DNA of 64,000 bases, from assembly GCA_963761115.1 (NCBI GenBank), contig CAVXFS010000003.1, positions 558,001 to 622,000 on the forward strand, read 5' to 3'. How positions within the stretch are numbered: the first letter of the stretch is position 1; every line of letters begins with the position of its first letter. The notes beneath the pieces are model-generated. The model worked only from the letters and a program-made list of their open reading frames with translations. It made no database searches and was not told the origin of the DNA. Below, in pieces: positions 26,391-39,357 of this stretch. The DNA comes from CAVXFS01 sp963761115 (lineage in GTDB: Bacteria; Pseudomonadota; Gammaproteobacteria; Burkholderiales; Gallionellaceae). Made by a program: the position numbers and the translations under genes.

Positions 26391-26747
26391 CTATTTGACC
26401 TGCCCCCGCTCAATACTGATCCCCACCATCTTGCTGCCGCGTATCGCATTCAGCTTGGCCACGCTGACCTTGACCCATGGCGCCTTGAAGTCGTTGAGCA
26501 TGATCTGTGCGATGTGTTCGGCCAGTGCTTCCAGCAGGTTGAAGTGGCGACTGCCCAGCACGCTCTGGATGTGGCGCACGATGTCGGCATAGTCGAGGGC
26601 ATCATTGATGTCGTCGGTCTGGCAGGCGCGGCTGCTGGGCAGGGCGATCTCCAGGTCGAGTTGCAGAGTTTGCGGCACGCGTTTTTCCCATTCGTATACG
26701 CCGATGAGCGTTTCGATCTTGAGTTCGCGCAGAAAGATGATGTCCAT
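26391..26747 (-). CDS. folB: Dihydroneopterin aldolase
   Basis: Folate-pathway enzyme (118 residues) that cleaves dihydroneopterin to 6-hydroxymethyl-dihydropterin and glycolaldehyde. MDIIFLRELKIETLIGVYEW at the N-terminus and the DDINDALDYADIV and NLLEALAEHIAQIML segments are characteristic, with the catalytic Lys late in KVSVAKLNAIRG. ATG 26747 is chosen; the much longer open frame upstream is antisense to plsY. It is divergent from plsY, a common pairing, and intact although both neighbours are frame-broken. Confidence 0.94.
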   Translation of the reverse strand: MDIIFLRELKIETLIGVYEWEKRVPQTLQLDLEIALPSSRACQTDDINDALDYADIVRHIQSVLGSRHFNLLEALAEHIAQIMLNDFKAPWVKVSVAKLNAIRGSKMVGISIERGQVK

Positions 26748-26804
26748 CGCAGTCCATGGGGAATTGGCGTAAAATTCGCCGCTGGTGCATTTTAAGATAT
26801 TCGG

Positions 26805-27438
26805 ATGATGACGATTTTGGTTTTTGTGGTGTGCGCCTATCTGCTGGGGTCGGTTTCTTTCGCGGTGCTGACGAGCAAGGCGTTCGGGCTGGCCGATCCG
26901 CGCACTTACGGTTCGCACAATCCCGGCGCGACCAACGTGTTGCGCAGCGGCAAGAAAGCGGCAGCGGCGCTGACCTTGCTCGGCGATGCGGCGAAGGGCT
27001 GGCTGGCGGTGTGGCTGGCGATACAGTTCGCGCCGCATGACGAAATTATCTGCTACTGGTTGCGGTGGTGGCGCTGGCGGTGTTCCTCGGGCATATGTTC
27101 CCGGTGTTCCTGCGCTTCAAGGGCGGCAAGGGCGTGGCGACCGCATTGGGTGTGTTGCTGGCGTTAATCTGCGTGGTTGGGCCTGGCCGTGCTGGGGACG
27201 TGGCTGCTGATCGCGCTGGTGTTTCGTCTGTCATCGCTGTCGGCTTTGATCGCGGCCATCTGTGCGCCGATCTATGCGGTGCTGCTTGGTTTGCCGCGTG
27301 AGTGGGTGCTGGCATCTTTCGATCATGTCGTTGCTGCTGATCTGGCGGCACAAGAGCAATATCAGGAATCTGCTGGCGGGGAAGGAAAGCAGGATCGGCA
27401 GCAAAAAATCCGAAAGCCCGCCCGCCAATAACGCCTAG
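26805..27438 (+). pseudogene. plsY: plsY, glycerol-3-phosphate acyltransferase, three frameshifts (probable sequence errors)
   Basis: Inner-membrane acyltransferase that makes lysophosphatidic acid from acyl-phosphate. The frames give LLGSVSFAVLTSKAFGL, GSHNPGATNVLRSGKKAAAA, then VFLGHMFPVFLRFKGGKGVA, then AVLGTWLLIALVFRLSSLSA, then SLLLIWRHKSNIRNLLAGKE; all three PlsY signature motifs are present. Joins are near 27050 (missing C in a CC), 27170 (extra base) and 27318 (extra T in TTT). The last frame stops at TAG 27436-27438. It is convergent with tsaD, with 4 bp between. Confidence 0.9.
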
Positions 27439-27442
27439 AGTT

Positions 27443-28522
27443 TTACATCGTCATCCCGCATAAACGCAATTGACGCTGCTTAAGCCACCGGGTTGACCTG
27501 CCGAAATCCCAGCGCGGTTTCACGTCGAAGCGGTAGTCGCGACTTCCTTCCTGATGTTGCAGGCGCAACGCGCCGGCGAAGGCGATCATCGCGCCGTTGT
27601 CGGTGCAAAATTCCAGGTCCGGATAGAACACGCGGAAGCCGTATTCTTGCGCTGCCTGGTTTAGTTGCGCGCGCAGTCGCTGGTTCGCGCCGACGCCGCC
27701 CGCGACGACGAGTTGCTGAAGCCTGGTTTGCTTCAGGGCGGCGAGCGCCTTGCTGGCCAGTACATCCACGATGGCTTCCTGTACGGCGCAGGCGATGTCG
27801 GCACGGGTTTGTTCGTCAAGCGTTGCCCATCCCGTTCATATTGTCGGACCAGCGTGAGCACGGCGGTCTTCAGGCCGCTGAAACTGAAATCCAGATCGCC
27901 GCTGTGCAGCATCGGCCGCGGCAGCTTGAATCGTCCCGGATGTGCCGCGTTGCGCCAATCTTGAGAGGAGTGCGCCGCCCGGATAATCCAGTCCCAGCAG
28001 CTTGGCGCTCTTGTCGAAAGCTTCGCCGGCCGCGTCATCTACTGTTTCGCCTAGCAAAGTGTAGCGGCCCACGCCGTCCACGCGCATCAGTTGGGTGTGG
28101 CCGCCGGAGACCAGCAGTGCGACGAATGGAAATTCCGGCGCGGGGTCGGACAGCAATGGCGAGAGCAGATGGCCTTCCAGGTGGTGAATGCCGATGGCGG
28201 GGATATCCAGTGCGTAAGCCAGTGCACAGCGCGATGCTGGCGCCGACCAGCAGTGCGCCGGACAGGCCCGGACCCTGCGTGTAGGCGATGGCGTCGATAT
28301 GTCCTGCAGCGTGCAACCGGCTTCTTTGCATGACCTTGCGCATCAGCGGCAACACGCGGCGGACGTGGTCGCGCGAGGCGAGTTCGGGCACGACGCCGCC
28401 ATATTCGTTATGCATCGCGACCTGCGTGTGCAGCGCGTGCGCCAGCAAGTCCGCGCTCCGTGTGATACAGCGCTATGCCGGTTTCGTCGCAGGAGACTCT
28501 CGATTCCCAGTATCAGTTTCAT
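27443..28522 (-). pseudogene. tsaD: tsaD, tRNA t6A37 transferase subunit, about five frameshifts (probable sequence errors)
   Basis: TsaD transfers threonylcarbamoyl to A37 of ANN-decoding tRNAs. From 28522 the frames read MKLILGIES, then CDETGIALYHTERGL, LAHALHTQVAMHNEYGGVVPE with the metal-binding His, ALAYALDIPAIGIHHLEGH, LVSGGHTQLMRV, then LDFSFSGLKTAVLTLVRQYE, and finally ADIACAVQEAIVDVLASKAL and VVAGGVGANQRLR to FDVKPRWD. Joins fall near 28495, 28452, 28230, 27965 and 27815. All ASKHA-fold motifs are there once the frame is restored. The gene is essential in most bacteria. Confidence 0.9.
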
Positions 28523-28618
28523 GAAAATATTCGCTTTTCGATTGCGTCATTGTATTGTAGTGCATTGCCAGGCTGAACAGCGATTGCAGAAGTATGTAAG
28601 AAAATCTTAACAAAAGCG

Positions 28619-28646
28619 TTGACGGAAGTTTTTCGATCTATATAAT
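28619..28646 (+). promoter_or_regulatory. rRNA operon promoter (P1-type)
   Basis: TTGACG (28619-28624) and a perfect TATAAT (28641-28646) with a 16-bp spacer. An A/T-rich upstream stretch (28598-28616) resembles an UP element, and GCGC follows the -10. Predicted start is about 28653. The stretch 28523-28871, which has no gene, is this promoter plus the rrn leader. Confidence 0.85.
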
Positions 28647-28675
28647 GCGCACCTCTTTCGCGGCCACAGGCAGCC

Positions 28676-28688
28676 TGTTCTTTAAAAT
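28676..28688 (+). promoter_or_regulatory. boxA antitermination site in the rrn leader
   Basis: TGTTCTTTAAAAT resembles the boxA consensus for Nus-factor antitermination complexes. A second copy (AGTTCTTTAAAAATTT) lies upstream of 23S at 30942. Confidence 0.75.
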
Positions 28689-28710
28689 TTAAAAGACAAC
28701 CGACGAGTGT
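28689..28710 (+). other. Pre-16S processing stem, 5' arm
   Basis: TTAAAAGACAACCGACGAGTGT here is complementary, with a single bulge and one mismatch, to 30440-30459 just after 16S (ACACTCATCGGTTGTTTTAA). This long stem brackets the 16S gene and is the expected RNase III target. Confidence 0.7.
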
Positions 28711-28871
28711 AGGTATGTGCGTTTGGGGTGTTGTTTACTGATGGTGAAAGCCATGATGGATAACGACTCAAGACATACAGAAGTACTTACACGAAGTCGA
28801 AGAACGATAATAAGTAATTCGCTTTGAGTGAGATCTCCGGTTCGTGAGGATGGATAAAATTGCTAGGTATT

Positions 28872-30414
<1,543 letters not shown>

Positions 30415-30565
30415 GAGTAAAGCCAGAGGCTAAGTGCCCACACTCATCGGTTGTTTTAAAAGCAGGATCAAGTAGCAAGGGTACAAGGATAAAGTTAGGG
30501 GCAGCGTAGCTGCTTTGCCCCTTGATATCTTGCGATCTTGAACGCTTGATCCTGAGGCAGTTTCA

Positions 30566-30642
30566 GGGTCTGTAGCTCAGCTGGTTAGAGCATCGTGTTG
30601 ATAACGCAGGGGTCGTTGGTTCGAGTCCAACCAGACCCACCA
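30566..30642 (+). tRNA. ileT: tRNA-Ile (GAT)
   Basis: A 77-nt cloverleaf with acceptor GGGTCTG/CAGACCC, encoded CCA and anticodon GAT in the loop TTGATAA. The anticodon stem TCGTG/CGCAG contains a C-A mismatch and a G-U at its base; related genes normally have CCGTG/CGCGG. Confidence 0.95.
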
Positions 30643-30756
30643 GATACCAGTAGTTAGACGGCAAGTTGGCAAGTGAGAAGAAGGTGCGAAACAGCGCCGT
30701 GACGCTGCGGTTTTAACTAGCGGACTAACGCAGTACGCGTCTAACGACTGTGTTAA

Positions 30757-30832
30757 GGGGGTTTAGCTCAGCTGGGAGAGCACCTGCTTTGCAAGCAGGG
30801 GGTCGTCGGTTCGATCCCGTCATCCTCCACCA
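30757..30832 (+). tRNA. alaT: tRNA-Ala (TGC)
   Basis: A 76-nt cloverleaf with anticodon TGC in TTTGCAA, the G3-U70 identity pair and encoded CCA. The acceptor stem GGGGGTT/ATCCTCC has a T-T mismatch at 6-67. The 114-nt spacer before it holds an imperfect 12-bp stem (AGTAGTTAGACG / CGTCTAACGACT). Confidence 0.95.
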
Positions 30833-30941
30833 ACAACTTTAGTCGGTTGGTGGCAAGAAACATAAAGCAATGAATTGTGATAATCTGCAGTCGTGGGCTG
30901 TGGTTTTACTGATACTAGCTTTTACCATTTAACGATGTAGT

Positions 30942-30957
30942 AGTTCTTTAAAAATTT
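30942..30957 (+). promoter_or_regulatory. boxA in the 16S-23S spacer
   Basis: AGTTCTTTAAAAATTT matches the leader boxA. It directly precedes the 5' arm (30957-30970) of a stem whose partner is 34230-34243, beyond the 3' end of 23S. Confidence 0.65.
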
Positions 30958-31134
30958 GGAAGAAGTAAAGAAAGTGATTCACGCGGAAGCGGAGATGGGG
31001 AAACCTGTCTTTGTGGAAGCAAGAAAAACAATGGGTTTTGATTGTATCAAGCCGATTCATGTTAGTCGTAAGATTGGTCACAAACGCGAGACGAAAGAAG
31101 TACTTGTGACGTCCTATGGCCTCGAAGATGAGGG

Positions 31135-31147
31135 CTTAACGTTATAG

Positions 31148-31154
<7 letters not shown>
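31135..31154 (+). other. Pre-23S processing stem, 5' arm
   Basis: CTTAACGTTATAGGGTCAAG pairs with CTTGATCCTATAACGTTAAG at 34167-34186, apart from one G-U, across the whole 23S gene. A second, outer pairing joins 30957-30970 to 34230-34243. Together they form the RNase III processing stalk of pre-23S. Confidence 0.75.
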
Positions 31155-34175
<3,021 letters not shown>

Positions 34176-34320
34176 ATAACGTTAAGTTACAAAGCGTTTC
34201 GCAACGCAGCAATCAAGACCCCTATAAAACTTTACTTCTTCCAGAATACGTTCGTGACGAGGCGTTAAAACCGAACGTGACAACCAGGGCGAACAGCAGC
34301 GAGCTGCCAGCCGAACAGTT

Positions 34321-34437
34321 TGTCTGACGACCATAGCGAGTTGGTCCCACTCCTTCCCATCCCGAACAGGACAGTGAAACGACTCCGCGCCGATGATAGT
34401 GTGGATTACCCATGTGAAAGTAGGTCATCGTCAGACT
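34321..34437 (+). rRNA. rrf: 5S ribosomal RNA
   Basis: About 117 nt with closing stem GTCTGACGA (34322-34330) / TCGTCAGAC (34428-34436) and the conserved CCCATCCCGAACAGGACAGTGAAACG core. It follows 23S by 145 nt. Confidence 0.95.
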
Positions 34438-34443
34438 CCTTAC

Positions 34444-34477
34444 AAACAAAAACCCCCAGGTGCCGGGTTTTTTGTTT
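34444..34477 (+). terminator. rrn operon terminator
   Basis: AAACAAAAACCC and GGGTTTTTTGTTT form a long stem around a 9-nt loop, with the T-run inside the 3' arm, 7 nt after 5S. The A-rich 5' arm makes it potentially bidirectional. Confidence 0.85.
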
Positions 34478-34593
34478 GGTGGGTTGAATGAAAACCAATC
34501 CCGAGCGCTCGTATCGCATCATCATGTGATGTCGGCCAACATGCGCCTGCGCATGTTAAGTTCCATCGGGACGGCCGAAGGCAAAGTAGGTCA

Positions 34594-34619
34594 TCCCTTC
34601 GACTATGCTCAGGACAGGC
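34594..34619. repeat. Copy B of the short dispersed repeat
   Basis: Contains CCCTTCGACTATGCTCAGGA followed by CAGGC, matching copies at 26342 and 59911 over the core CTTCGACNNNGCTCAGG. It lies between the two terminators that separate the rrn operon from the next gene. Confidence 0.65.
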
Positions 34620-34640
34620 GTCAGCCCTTATAAACAACAA

Positions 34641-34667
34641 CGCCCTCGTAATTGAGGGCGTTTTTGT
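34641..34667 (+). terminator. Second intrinsic terminator downstream of rrn
   Basis: CGCCCTC/GAGGGCG, a perfect 7-bp stem with loop GTAATT, followed by TTTTTGTTT. An A-rich stretch before it (AACAACAA) is less good for the minus strand, so it may serve both as back-up for rrn and weakly for the ctpA side. Confidence 0.8.
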
Positions 34668-34692
34668 TTAGGTAGTCAATCATAAAGTGTTA

Positions 34693-35097
34693 CTACTTGT
34701 ATTCGCGCAATTCAGGAGGGGTGTCATCATGATCGCCATGCGGCTCATGGTCGTAAGCCTTGACGAATACTTCGCGCTGGAATTTTTTTGTTGATTGGAC
34801 AGGGATGTCCAGATTGTGGCAGGCGGTATCTTCGCAGTAGTAAATAACCTGGCGCCCGATACTGTGCAGCGGGCTGTGGTCGAGTTGGAATCCTTCCTCG
34901 GTCAGGCCCTCTTCCAAGCCATTGAGAGTGTAGTGATGCAAGTTGTAGGTGACGCGCAATGAATTCGGGCTATCGCCATACTCAACTTTACAGTCGGGCA
35001 GACCGGACAAAAGCTCGTAGGCACGGGCTATCTGTCCGTGAGGCTCCGCACTGAACACGATTTCACGCTGTTTCTCCAGTTCAAAGACATCGCTCAT
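34693..35097 (-). CDS. Uncharacterised 134-residue protein downstream of ctpA
   Basis: A soluble, acidic protein without signal peptide. The N-terminal half (VFSAEPHGQIARAYELLSGL to VTYNLHHYTLNGLEEGL) has an alternating pattern that could be a small alpha-beta domain resembling a metal-transport HMA fold in outline. A Cys pair (YYCEDTACHN) follows, and the tail is His/Asp-rich (HEPHGDHDD), suggesting metal binding. The function is unknown to me. It is co-directional with ctpA, 21 bp downstream of it, so it is probably the last gene of the gpmI-envC-ctpA transcript. Confidence 0.7.
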   Translation of the reverse strand: MSDVFELEKQREIVFSAEPHGQIARAYELLSGLPDCKVEYGDSPNSLRVTYNLHHYTLNGLEEGLTEEGFQLDHSPLHSIGRQVIYYCEDTACHNLDIPVQSTKKFQREVFVKAYDHEPHGDHDDTPPELREYK

Positions 35098-35118
35098 TTT
35101 GAACTCGCAAATATAAAA

Positions 35119-36516
35119 TTATTTTCCCTGCAGTATTTGCATTCCTTTAAGCAAATTCAGAGCCTGATTAAGTTGGTAGTCGTTTTTGGAGCCGAATTCG
35201 GCAGGCGCAAGTTTTGATGTGTCTTCATTGGTATCCGGCAGTGAGAGCGTGTTATCGCCGGTATTGTCGGGTTTCTTATGCGATGGCCTGTCATTGATGA
35301 GATGCTTGTTTAAATCCGCTTCACGCAAACGAAATATGCCGCTATCCCGGCCGACAGAGGCTGGGTCTTCCACCAGGATGTCAGGCTCGATGCCCTTGGC
35401 TTGTATGGAACGTCCTCCCGGAGTGTAGTAACGCGCTGTGGTAAGTTTGATACCTGTACCATTGCCCAAGGGTAAAACCGTTTGTACGGATCCCTTGCCG
35501 AAAGTTTGTTCACCCATGATCACCGCACGCTTGTGATCTTGCAGCGCGCCGGCCACAATTTCGGATGCGGATGCAGTACCGGCGTTTACCAGCACGATCA
35601 GCGGCACGCTTTTAATTGAAGCAGGTACCGTTGCTAGGTAGTCTTTATCGCTACTGCTGCGCAAATAATTATCCGGGTTGGCGGTCAGGCGCATTTTGGC
35701 GTCTTCGGTGCGCCCTTCGGTGTAAACCACCAGCGCGTCCCTGGGCAGAAATGCAGATGAAACGGCGACCGCTCCGGTTAAAAGCCCGCCCGGATCATTG
35801 CGCAAGTCAAGCACCAGACCCTTTAGCGGACCTTTGTTTTCTTTGACCAGTTTTTCCAGCGCGGTGGCCAGGTTCTGGCCGGTCATTTCCTGGAACTGGG
35901 TGATACGTACAAAACCATAACCGGGCTCGAGCAGTTTGGACTTCACGCTTTGCACTTTGATTATGGCGCGCACCAAAGTAATTTCAAATGGCTTGGGTTC
36001 GTTTTTGCGGATAATGGTTAAAACGATCTTGCTGCCCGGCTTGCCGCGCATACGCTTGACCGCATCGTTCAGTGACATGCCCTTGATCAGCGTGTCATCA
36101 ATCTTGATGATGAAATCGCCGGGTTTGATGCCTGCTTGATAAGCCGGGGTGTCTTCAATCGGTGAGATGACCTTTACCACGCCATCCTCCATGCCGACTT
36201 CGATACCCAGCCCTCCAAATTCGCCGTGTGTGCCAACTTGCAGTTCTTTGAATGCATCCGCATCGAGATAAGCGGAATGCGGATCCAAACCATTTAGCAT
36301 GCCGGCGATGGCGTCAGTGATTAGCTTTTTGTCAGTAACCGGTTCGACATAGTCGCTTTTGATGCGACCGAACACCTCGGAAAAAGCGCGTAATTCCTCT
36401 ACAGGTAGAGGTGTGGCGAGTGTTTCATTGTCCGCTATTGCTGAGTAATTCAGGCTGATAGACACGCCGGCGACCAAACCCAAACCGACCAAACCCGCCT
36501 TTTGCAAAAGTCTCAT
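35119..36516 (-). CDS. ctpA: Carboxyl-terminal processing protease, S41 family
   Basis: A 465-residue periplasmic Ser/Lys protease. It has a signal peptide (residues 1-28), a helical N-terminal region, a PDZ domain (about 95-175, with GGLGIEVGMEDG and AGIKPGDFIIKID) and a tail-specific protease domain. The catalytic Ser lies in NAGTASASEIVAG (about 316-318) and the general-base Lys is Lys341 in FGKGSVQ. Family members trim C-termini of envelope proteins, often peptidoglycan enzymes. It lies 7 bp after envC, in the gpmI-envC-ctpA order common in proteobacteria. Confidence 0.95.
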   Translation of the reverse strand: MRLLQKAGLVGLGLVAGVSISLNYSAIADNETLATPLPVEELRAFSEVFGRIKSDYVEPVTDKKLITDAIAGMLNGLDPHSAYLDADAFKELQVGTHGEFGGLGIEVGMEDGVVKVISPIEDTPAYQAGIKPGDFIIKIDDTLIKGMSLNDAVKRMRGKPGSKIVLTIIRKNEPKPFEITLVRAIIKVQSVKSKLLEPGYGFVRITQFQEMTGQNLATALEKLVKENKGPLKGLVLDLRNDPGGLLTGAVAVSSAFLPRDALVVYTEGRTEDAKMRLTANPDNYLRSSSDKDYLATVPASIKSVPLIVLVNAGTASASEIVAGALQDHKRAVIMGEQTFGKGSVQTVLPLGNGTGIKLTTARYYTPGGRSIQAKGIEPDILVEDPASVGRDSGIFRLREADLNKHLINDRPSHKKPDNTGDNTLSLPDTNEDTSKLAPAEFGSKNDYQLNQALNLLKGMQILQGK

Positions 36517-36523
36517 ATTTTCC

Positions 36524-37822
36524 TCAATGTTGTTTTGTTGCCATCCACTTCATTGGATCGAGCGGTTTGCTCTCATGACGCAGTTCAAAGTATAAACCGA
36601 AATTCTCGTTGCCGCCGGTATTCCCCGCTGCTGCAATGGTATCTCCGCCGCGCAGCACATCACCGACCTGTTTGTAGAGCGTTTCGTTATTGCCGTACAG
36701 GCTCATGTATCCCTCGCCGTGATCGATAATAATCAGGTTGCCGAAACCGCGCAGCCAGTCGGCAAACACCACACGACCGGCGGCAATAGCTTTGACAGGC
36801 TGTCCGTCGGAAGTTCTCAGAAACAATCCCTTCCAATCAACAGTGCTACCAGGTCGTGGTGTACCGAAGCGATTGGTGAGCTCGCCTTTGACCGGCAAGG
36901 TCAGCTTGCCCTTTAGTTGGTCGAACGGGCGGCCGTCAAAGCGACTATCCGGAAGTTTGTCATTGCGGAACAGGGAGTTTGATGTCGGTTGAGCGAGCAT
37001 TTTAGTCAGTTGGTTGACCAGTTGCGAGAGGCGGCTTTCATCGTGTTGCATACGCGTAATCTCGCGGCGTTGTCGGCGCAGTTGCAGAGAGATTTTGCCC
37101 AGTACTCGTTGCCTGGCGTGTTGTTGCTTAACCAGAGTCGCTTTCTGGGCCGCTTGCTCTGTGCGTAATGATGCCAGTTCATCACGTTGTTCGCGTGTGG
37201 ATATGCTAAGTGTATTCAAGGCGGCGAGATTTTTGCGCAGGGTGGCCAGCCAGGCTGCGCGATCGCGGGCGATATATTGATAGTATTGCAAGTTGCGAGC
37301 AATTTGGTTGGGATCCTGACTGTTCAGCATCAGCTTGAGATATTCCTGATTGCCGTCAAGGTATTGCTGATAAAGCAACTTGCCGAGCAGGGTCTGTTGC
37401 TCAGCCATGCTGGTACTTAACTTGAGTAGTTGCCCCTGCAGTGTGCGGATTTTTTGTTCGGCGGTGTGTTGTCGTGCGGCGATTTCGGCGAGCTTGCGAT
37501 TGCTGGTGCTGATCGCCCGTTCTGATTCACGGAGAGCGTCGGCCGCCTCGTTCTTTGACTCGCTGGTTTTGTCCATGTTCTGTTGAACAACCGCGATACG
37601 CTGGCGCAGATTTTCCAGCTCTTCCTGTTGGCCCGCAAAGGCCAAATTGCCGAGGGTTAGACAACATATTGCCAGCGCAAGCAAAGGCATGAGTATTGTT
37701 CTGGGCGAAAGCGACTTTTTGCCTTGGAATCGAGGTTGTGCGTTATGTAAACGACGAGCGAAATCAGGGTGAACGAGACTTTGGTCTAAGGATCGCGGTG
37801 CTGGAGTCGAATGAAGGGTCAC
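36524..37822 (-). CDS. envC: Murein hydrolase activator EnvC-like (LytM/M23 domain)
   Basis: A 432-residue periplasmic protein with a long coiled coil (about 65-285) and a C-terminal LytM domain (320-430). The zinc-ligand positions are degenerate, with NRFGTPRPGSTVDWKG in place of the usual HxxxD, as in EnvC, which activates amidases instead of cutting murein itself. ATG 37822 overlaps the gpmI stop (ATGA). A clear signal peptide (MPLLALAICCLTLGNLAFA) begins only at residue 45, so translation from 37690 is the alternative and would give a normal secreted protein. Confidence 0.9.
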   Translation of the reverse strand: MTLHSTPAPRSLDQSLVHPDFARRLHNAQPRFQGKKSLSPRTILMPLLALAICCLTLGNLAFAGQQEELENLRQRIAVVQQNMDKTSESKNEAADALRESERAISTSNRKLAEIAARQHTAEQKIRTLQGQLLKLSTSMAEQQTLLGKLLYQQYLDGNQEYLKLMLNSQDPNQIARNLQYYQYIARDRAAWLATLRKNLAALNTLSISTREQRDELASLRTEQAAQKATLVKQQHARQRVLGKISLQLRRQRREITRMQHDESRLSQLVNQLTKMLAQPTSNSLFRNDKLPDSRFDGRPFDQLKGKLTLPVKGELTNRFGTPRPGSTVDWKGLFLRTSDGQPVKAIAAGRVVFADWLRGFGNLIIIDHGEGYMSLYGNNETLYKQVGDVLRGGDTIAAAGNTGGNENFGLYFELRHESKPLDPMKWMATKQH

Positions 37823-39357
37823 TGTATCTGAATCAAACTGTGCCCGGTCATTTCCGCAGGTATCGGCAAACCCATCATGGCCAGCAGGCTGGGCGCAAGA
37901 TCGCGCAAAGAGCCGCCGTCATTCAGTTTGGCCTTGCGTCCGATATACAGGAAAGGCACTGGATTCAACGTGTGCGCGGTGTGAGCCTGGTGCGTAATGC
38001 GATCCAGCATTTGTTCAGCGTTGCCATGATCGGCGGTGATGATGACTTCCCCTTCAATGGATTGCATCGCCTTGACACAGCGCCCGATGCAAATATCCAG
38101 TGCTTCGATGGCAAGTGTGGCCGCAGCCATATTGCCACTGTGCCCAACCATGTCGCCGTTGGCATAGTTGCATATTATGGCTTGGTATTGCCGGCTCAAG
38201 ATCGCGGCCTCAAGTTTGTCTGTCACTTCGAATGCACTCATTTCCGGCTTAAGGTCGTACGTGGCGACTTTGGGGGACGGCACCAGAATACGATCTTCGC
38301 CGGGGTAAGGCTGCTCCCTTCCGCCATTGAAAAAATAGGTGACGTGGGCATACTTTTCAGTTTCGGCGATGCGCAACTGCTTCAGCCCCAGATTGGAAAG
38401 ATATTCACCGAAACCGTTGTGTATCGGCTCCTGGGTATAAGCGCAGGGCAAATCAAAATCTTCGCCATAGCGGCTGAGTGTTACAAAACCGGACAGTTTG
38501 GGGACGTAGGTGCGGGTAAATCCGCTGAAAGATTTGTCAGTCAGGGCGTGCGTTATTTCGCGGGCGCGATCTGCGCGGAAATTCATGAATATCACCACAT
38601 CGCCATCTTGCATGGATACAGCTTTCGCGCCATTTGGGACAATGGCAGTGGGCTTGACGAATTCGTCGGACTCACCGCGTGCGTAGGCCGATTCCAATCC
38701 TGCCAGTGCATCAGTTGCGGTAAATTCGGCGCGGCCCTGGGTGAGCAATTCATAGGCGGGTTGCACGCGCTCCCAGCGATTGTCTCTATCCATAGCATAG
38801 TAACGTCCGACGATGCTGGCAATCTTGCCGACGCCCAATGCCGCACATTTTTCCTGCAACAGCTGCAATGATTGTGTTGCGCTCTTCGGCGGGGTATCGC
38901 GCCCATCCAGAAATGCGTGCAGATAAACCTTTTTCAAACCATTGCGGGCGGCCATTTCCAGCATGGCGAAGATATGATTCTCGTGGCTGTGCACACCGCC
39001 CGGCGAGAGCAGTCCCATGATGTGCAGTGCGCTGTCGTTTTGTTTGGCCAATGCAACCGCTCCGCTCAATGCCGGATTGGTGTAGAAGCGGCCATCCTCA
39101 ATATCCACATCGACGCGGCTCAAATCCTGGTACACCACGCGACCGGCACCGATATTGAGATGCCCCACTTCGGAATTGCCCATTTGAAGGGCAGGCAGGC
39201 CGACGAATTTCTCGGAAGCATTGATCAGGGTGTGCGGGTAATCATGCCAAAGCCTGTCCCAGTTTGGTTTGCGGGCTGCCAGAATAGCGTTGTTATCGGC
39301 ATCTTCACGGTAGCCAAAACCGTCAAGAATAAGCAGTAAAACAGGAGTGACGTTCAT
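37819..39357 (-). CDS. gpmI: 2,3-bisphosphoglycerate-independent phosphoglycerate mutase
   Basis: Glycolytic and gluconeogenic enzyme interconverting 3- and 2-phosphoglycerate. The 512-residue protein has the metal-binding Asp in LLLILDGFGYRED, the phosphorylated Ser62 in QMGNSEVGHLNIGAG and the late DHGNAEQM and TAHTLNPVPF motifs of the alkaline-phosphatase superfamily. It overlaps envC by 4 nt and is divergent from the ArsR-family gene. Confidence 0.97.
   Translation of the reverse strand: MNVTPVLLLILDGFGYREDADNNAILAARKPNWDRLWHDYPHTLINASEKFVGLPALQMGNSEVGHLNIGAGRVVYQDLSRVDVDIEDGRFYTNPALSGAVALAKQNDSALHIMGLLSPGGVHSHENHIFAMLEMAARNGLKKVYLHAFLDGRDTPPKSATQSLQLLQEKCAALGVGKIASIVGRYYAMDRDNRWERVQPAYELLTQGRAEFTATDALAGLESAYARGESDEFVKPTAIVPNGAKAVSMQDGDVVIFMNFRADRAREITHALTDKSFSGFTRTYVPKLSGFVTLSRYGEDFDLPCAYTQEPIHNGFGEYLSNLGLKQLRIAETEKYAHVTYFFNGGREQPYPGEDRILVPSPKVATYDLKPEMSAFEVTDKLEAAILSRQYQAIICNYANGDMVGHSGNMAAATLAIEALDICIGRCVKAMQSIEGEVIITADHGNAEQMLDRITHQAHTAHTLNPVPFLYIGRKAKLNDGGSLRDLAPSLLAMMGLPIPAEMTGHSLIQIQ

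Noticed and set aside
26391..27038. 215-codon version of folB
   Set aside because: The upstream part is antisense to plsY; the aldolase domain starts at 26747.
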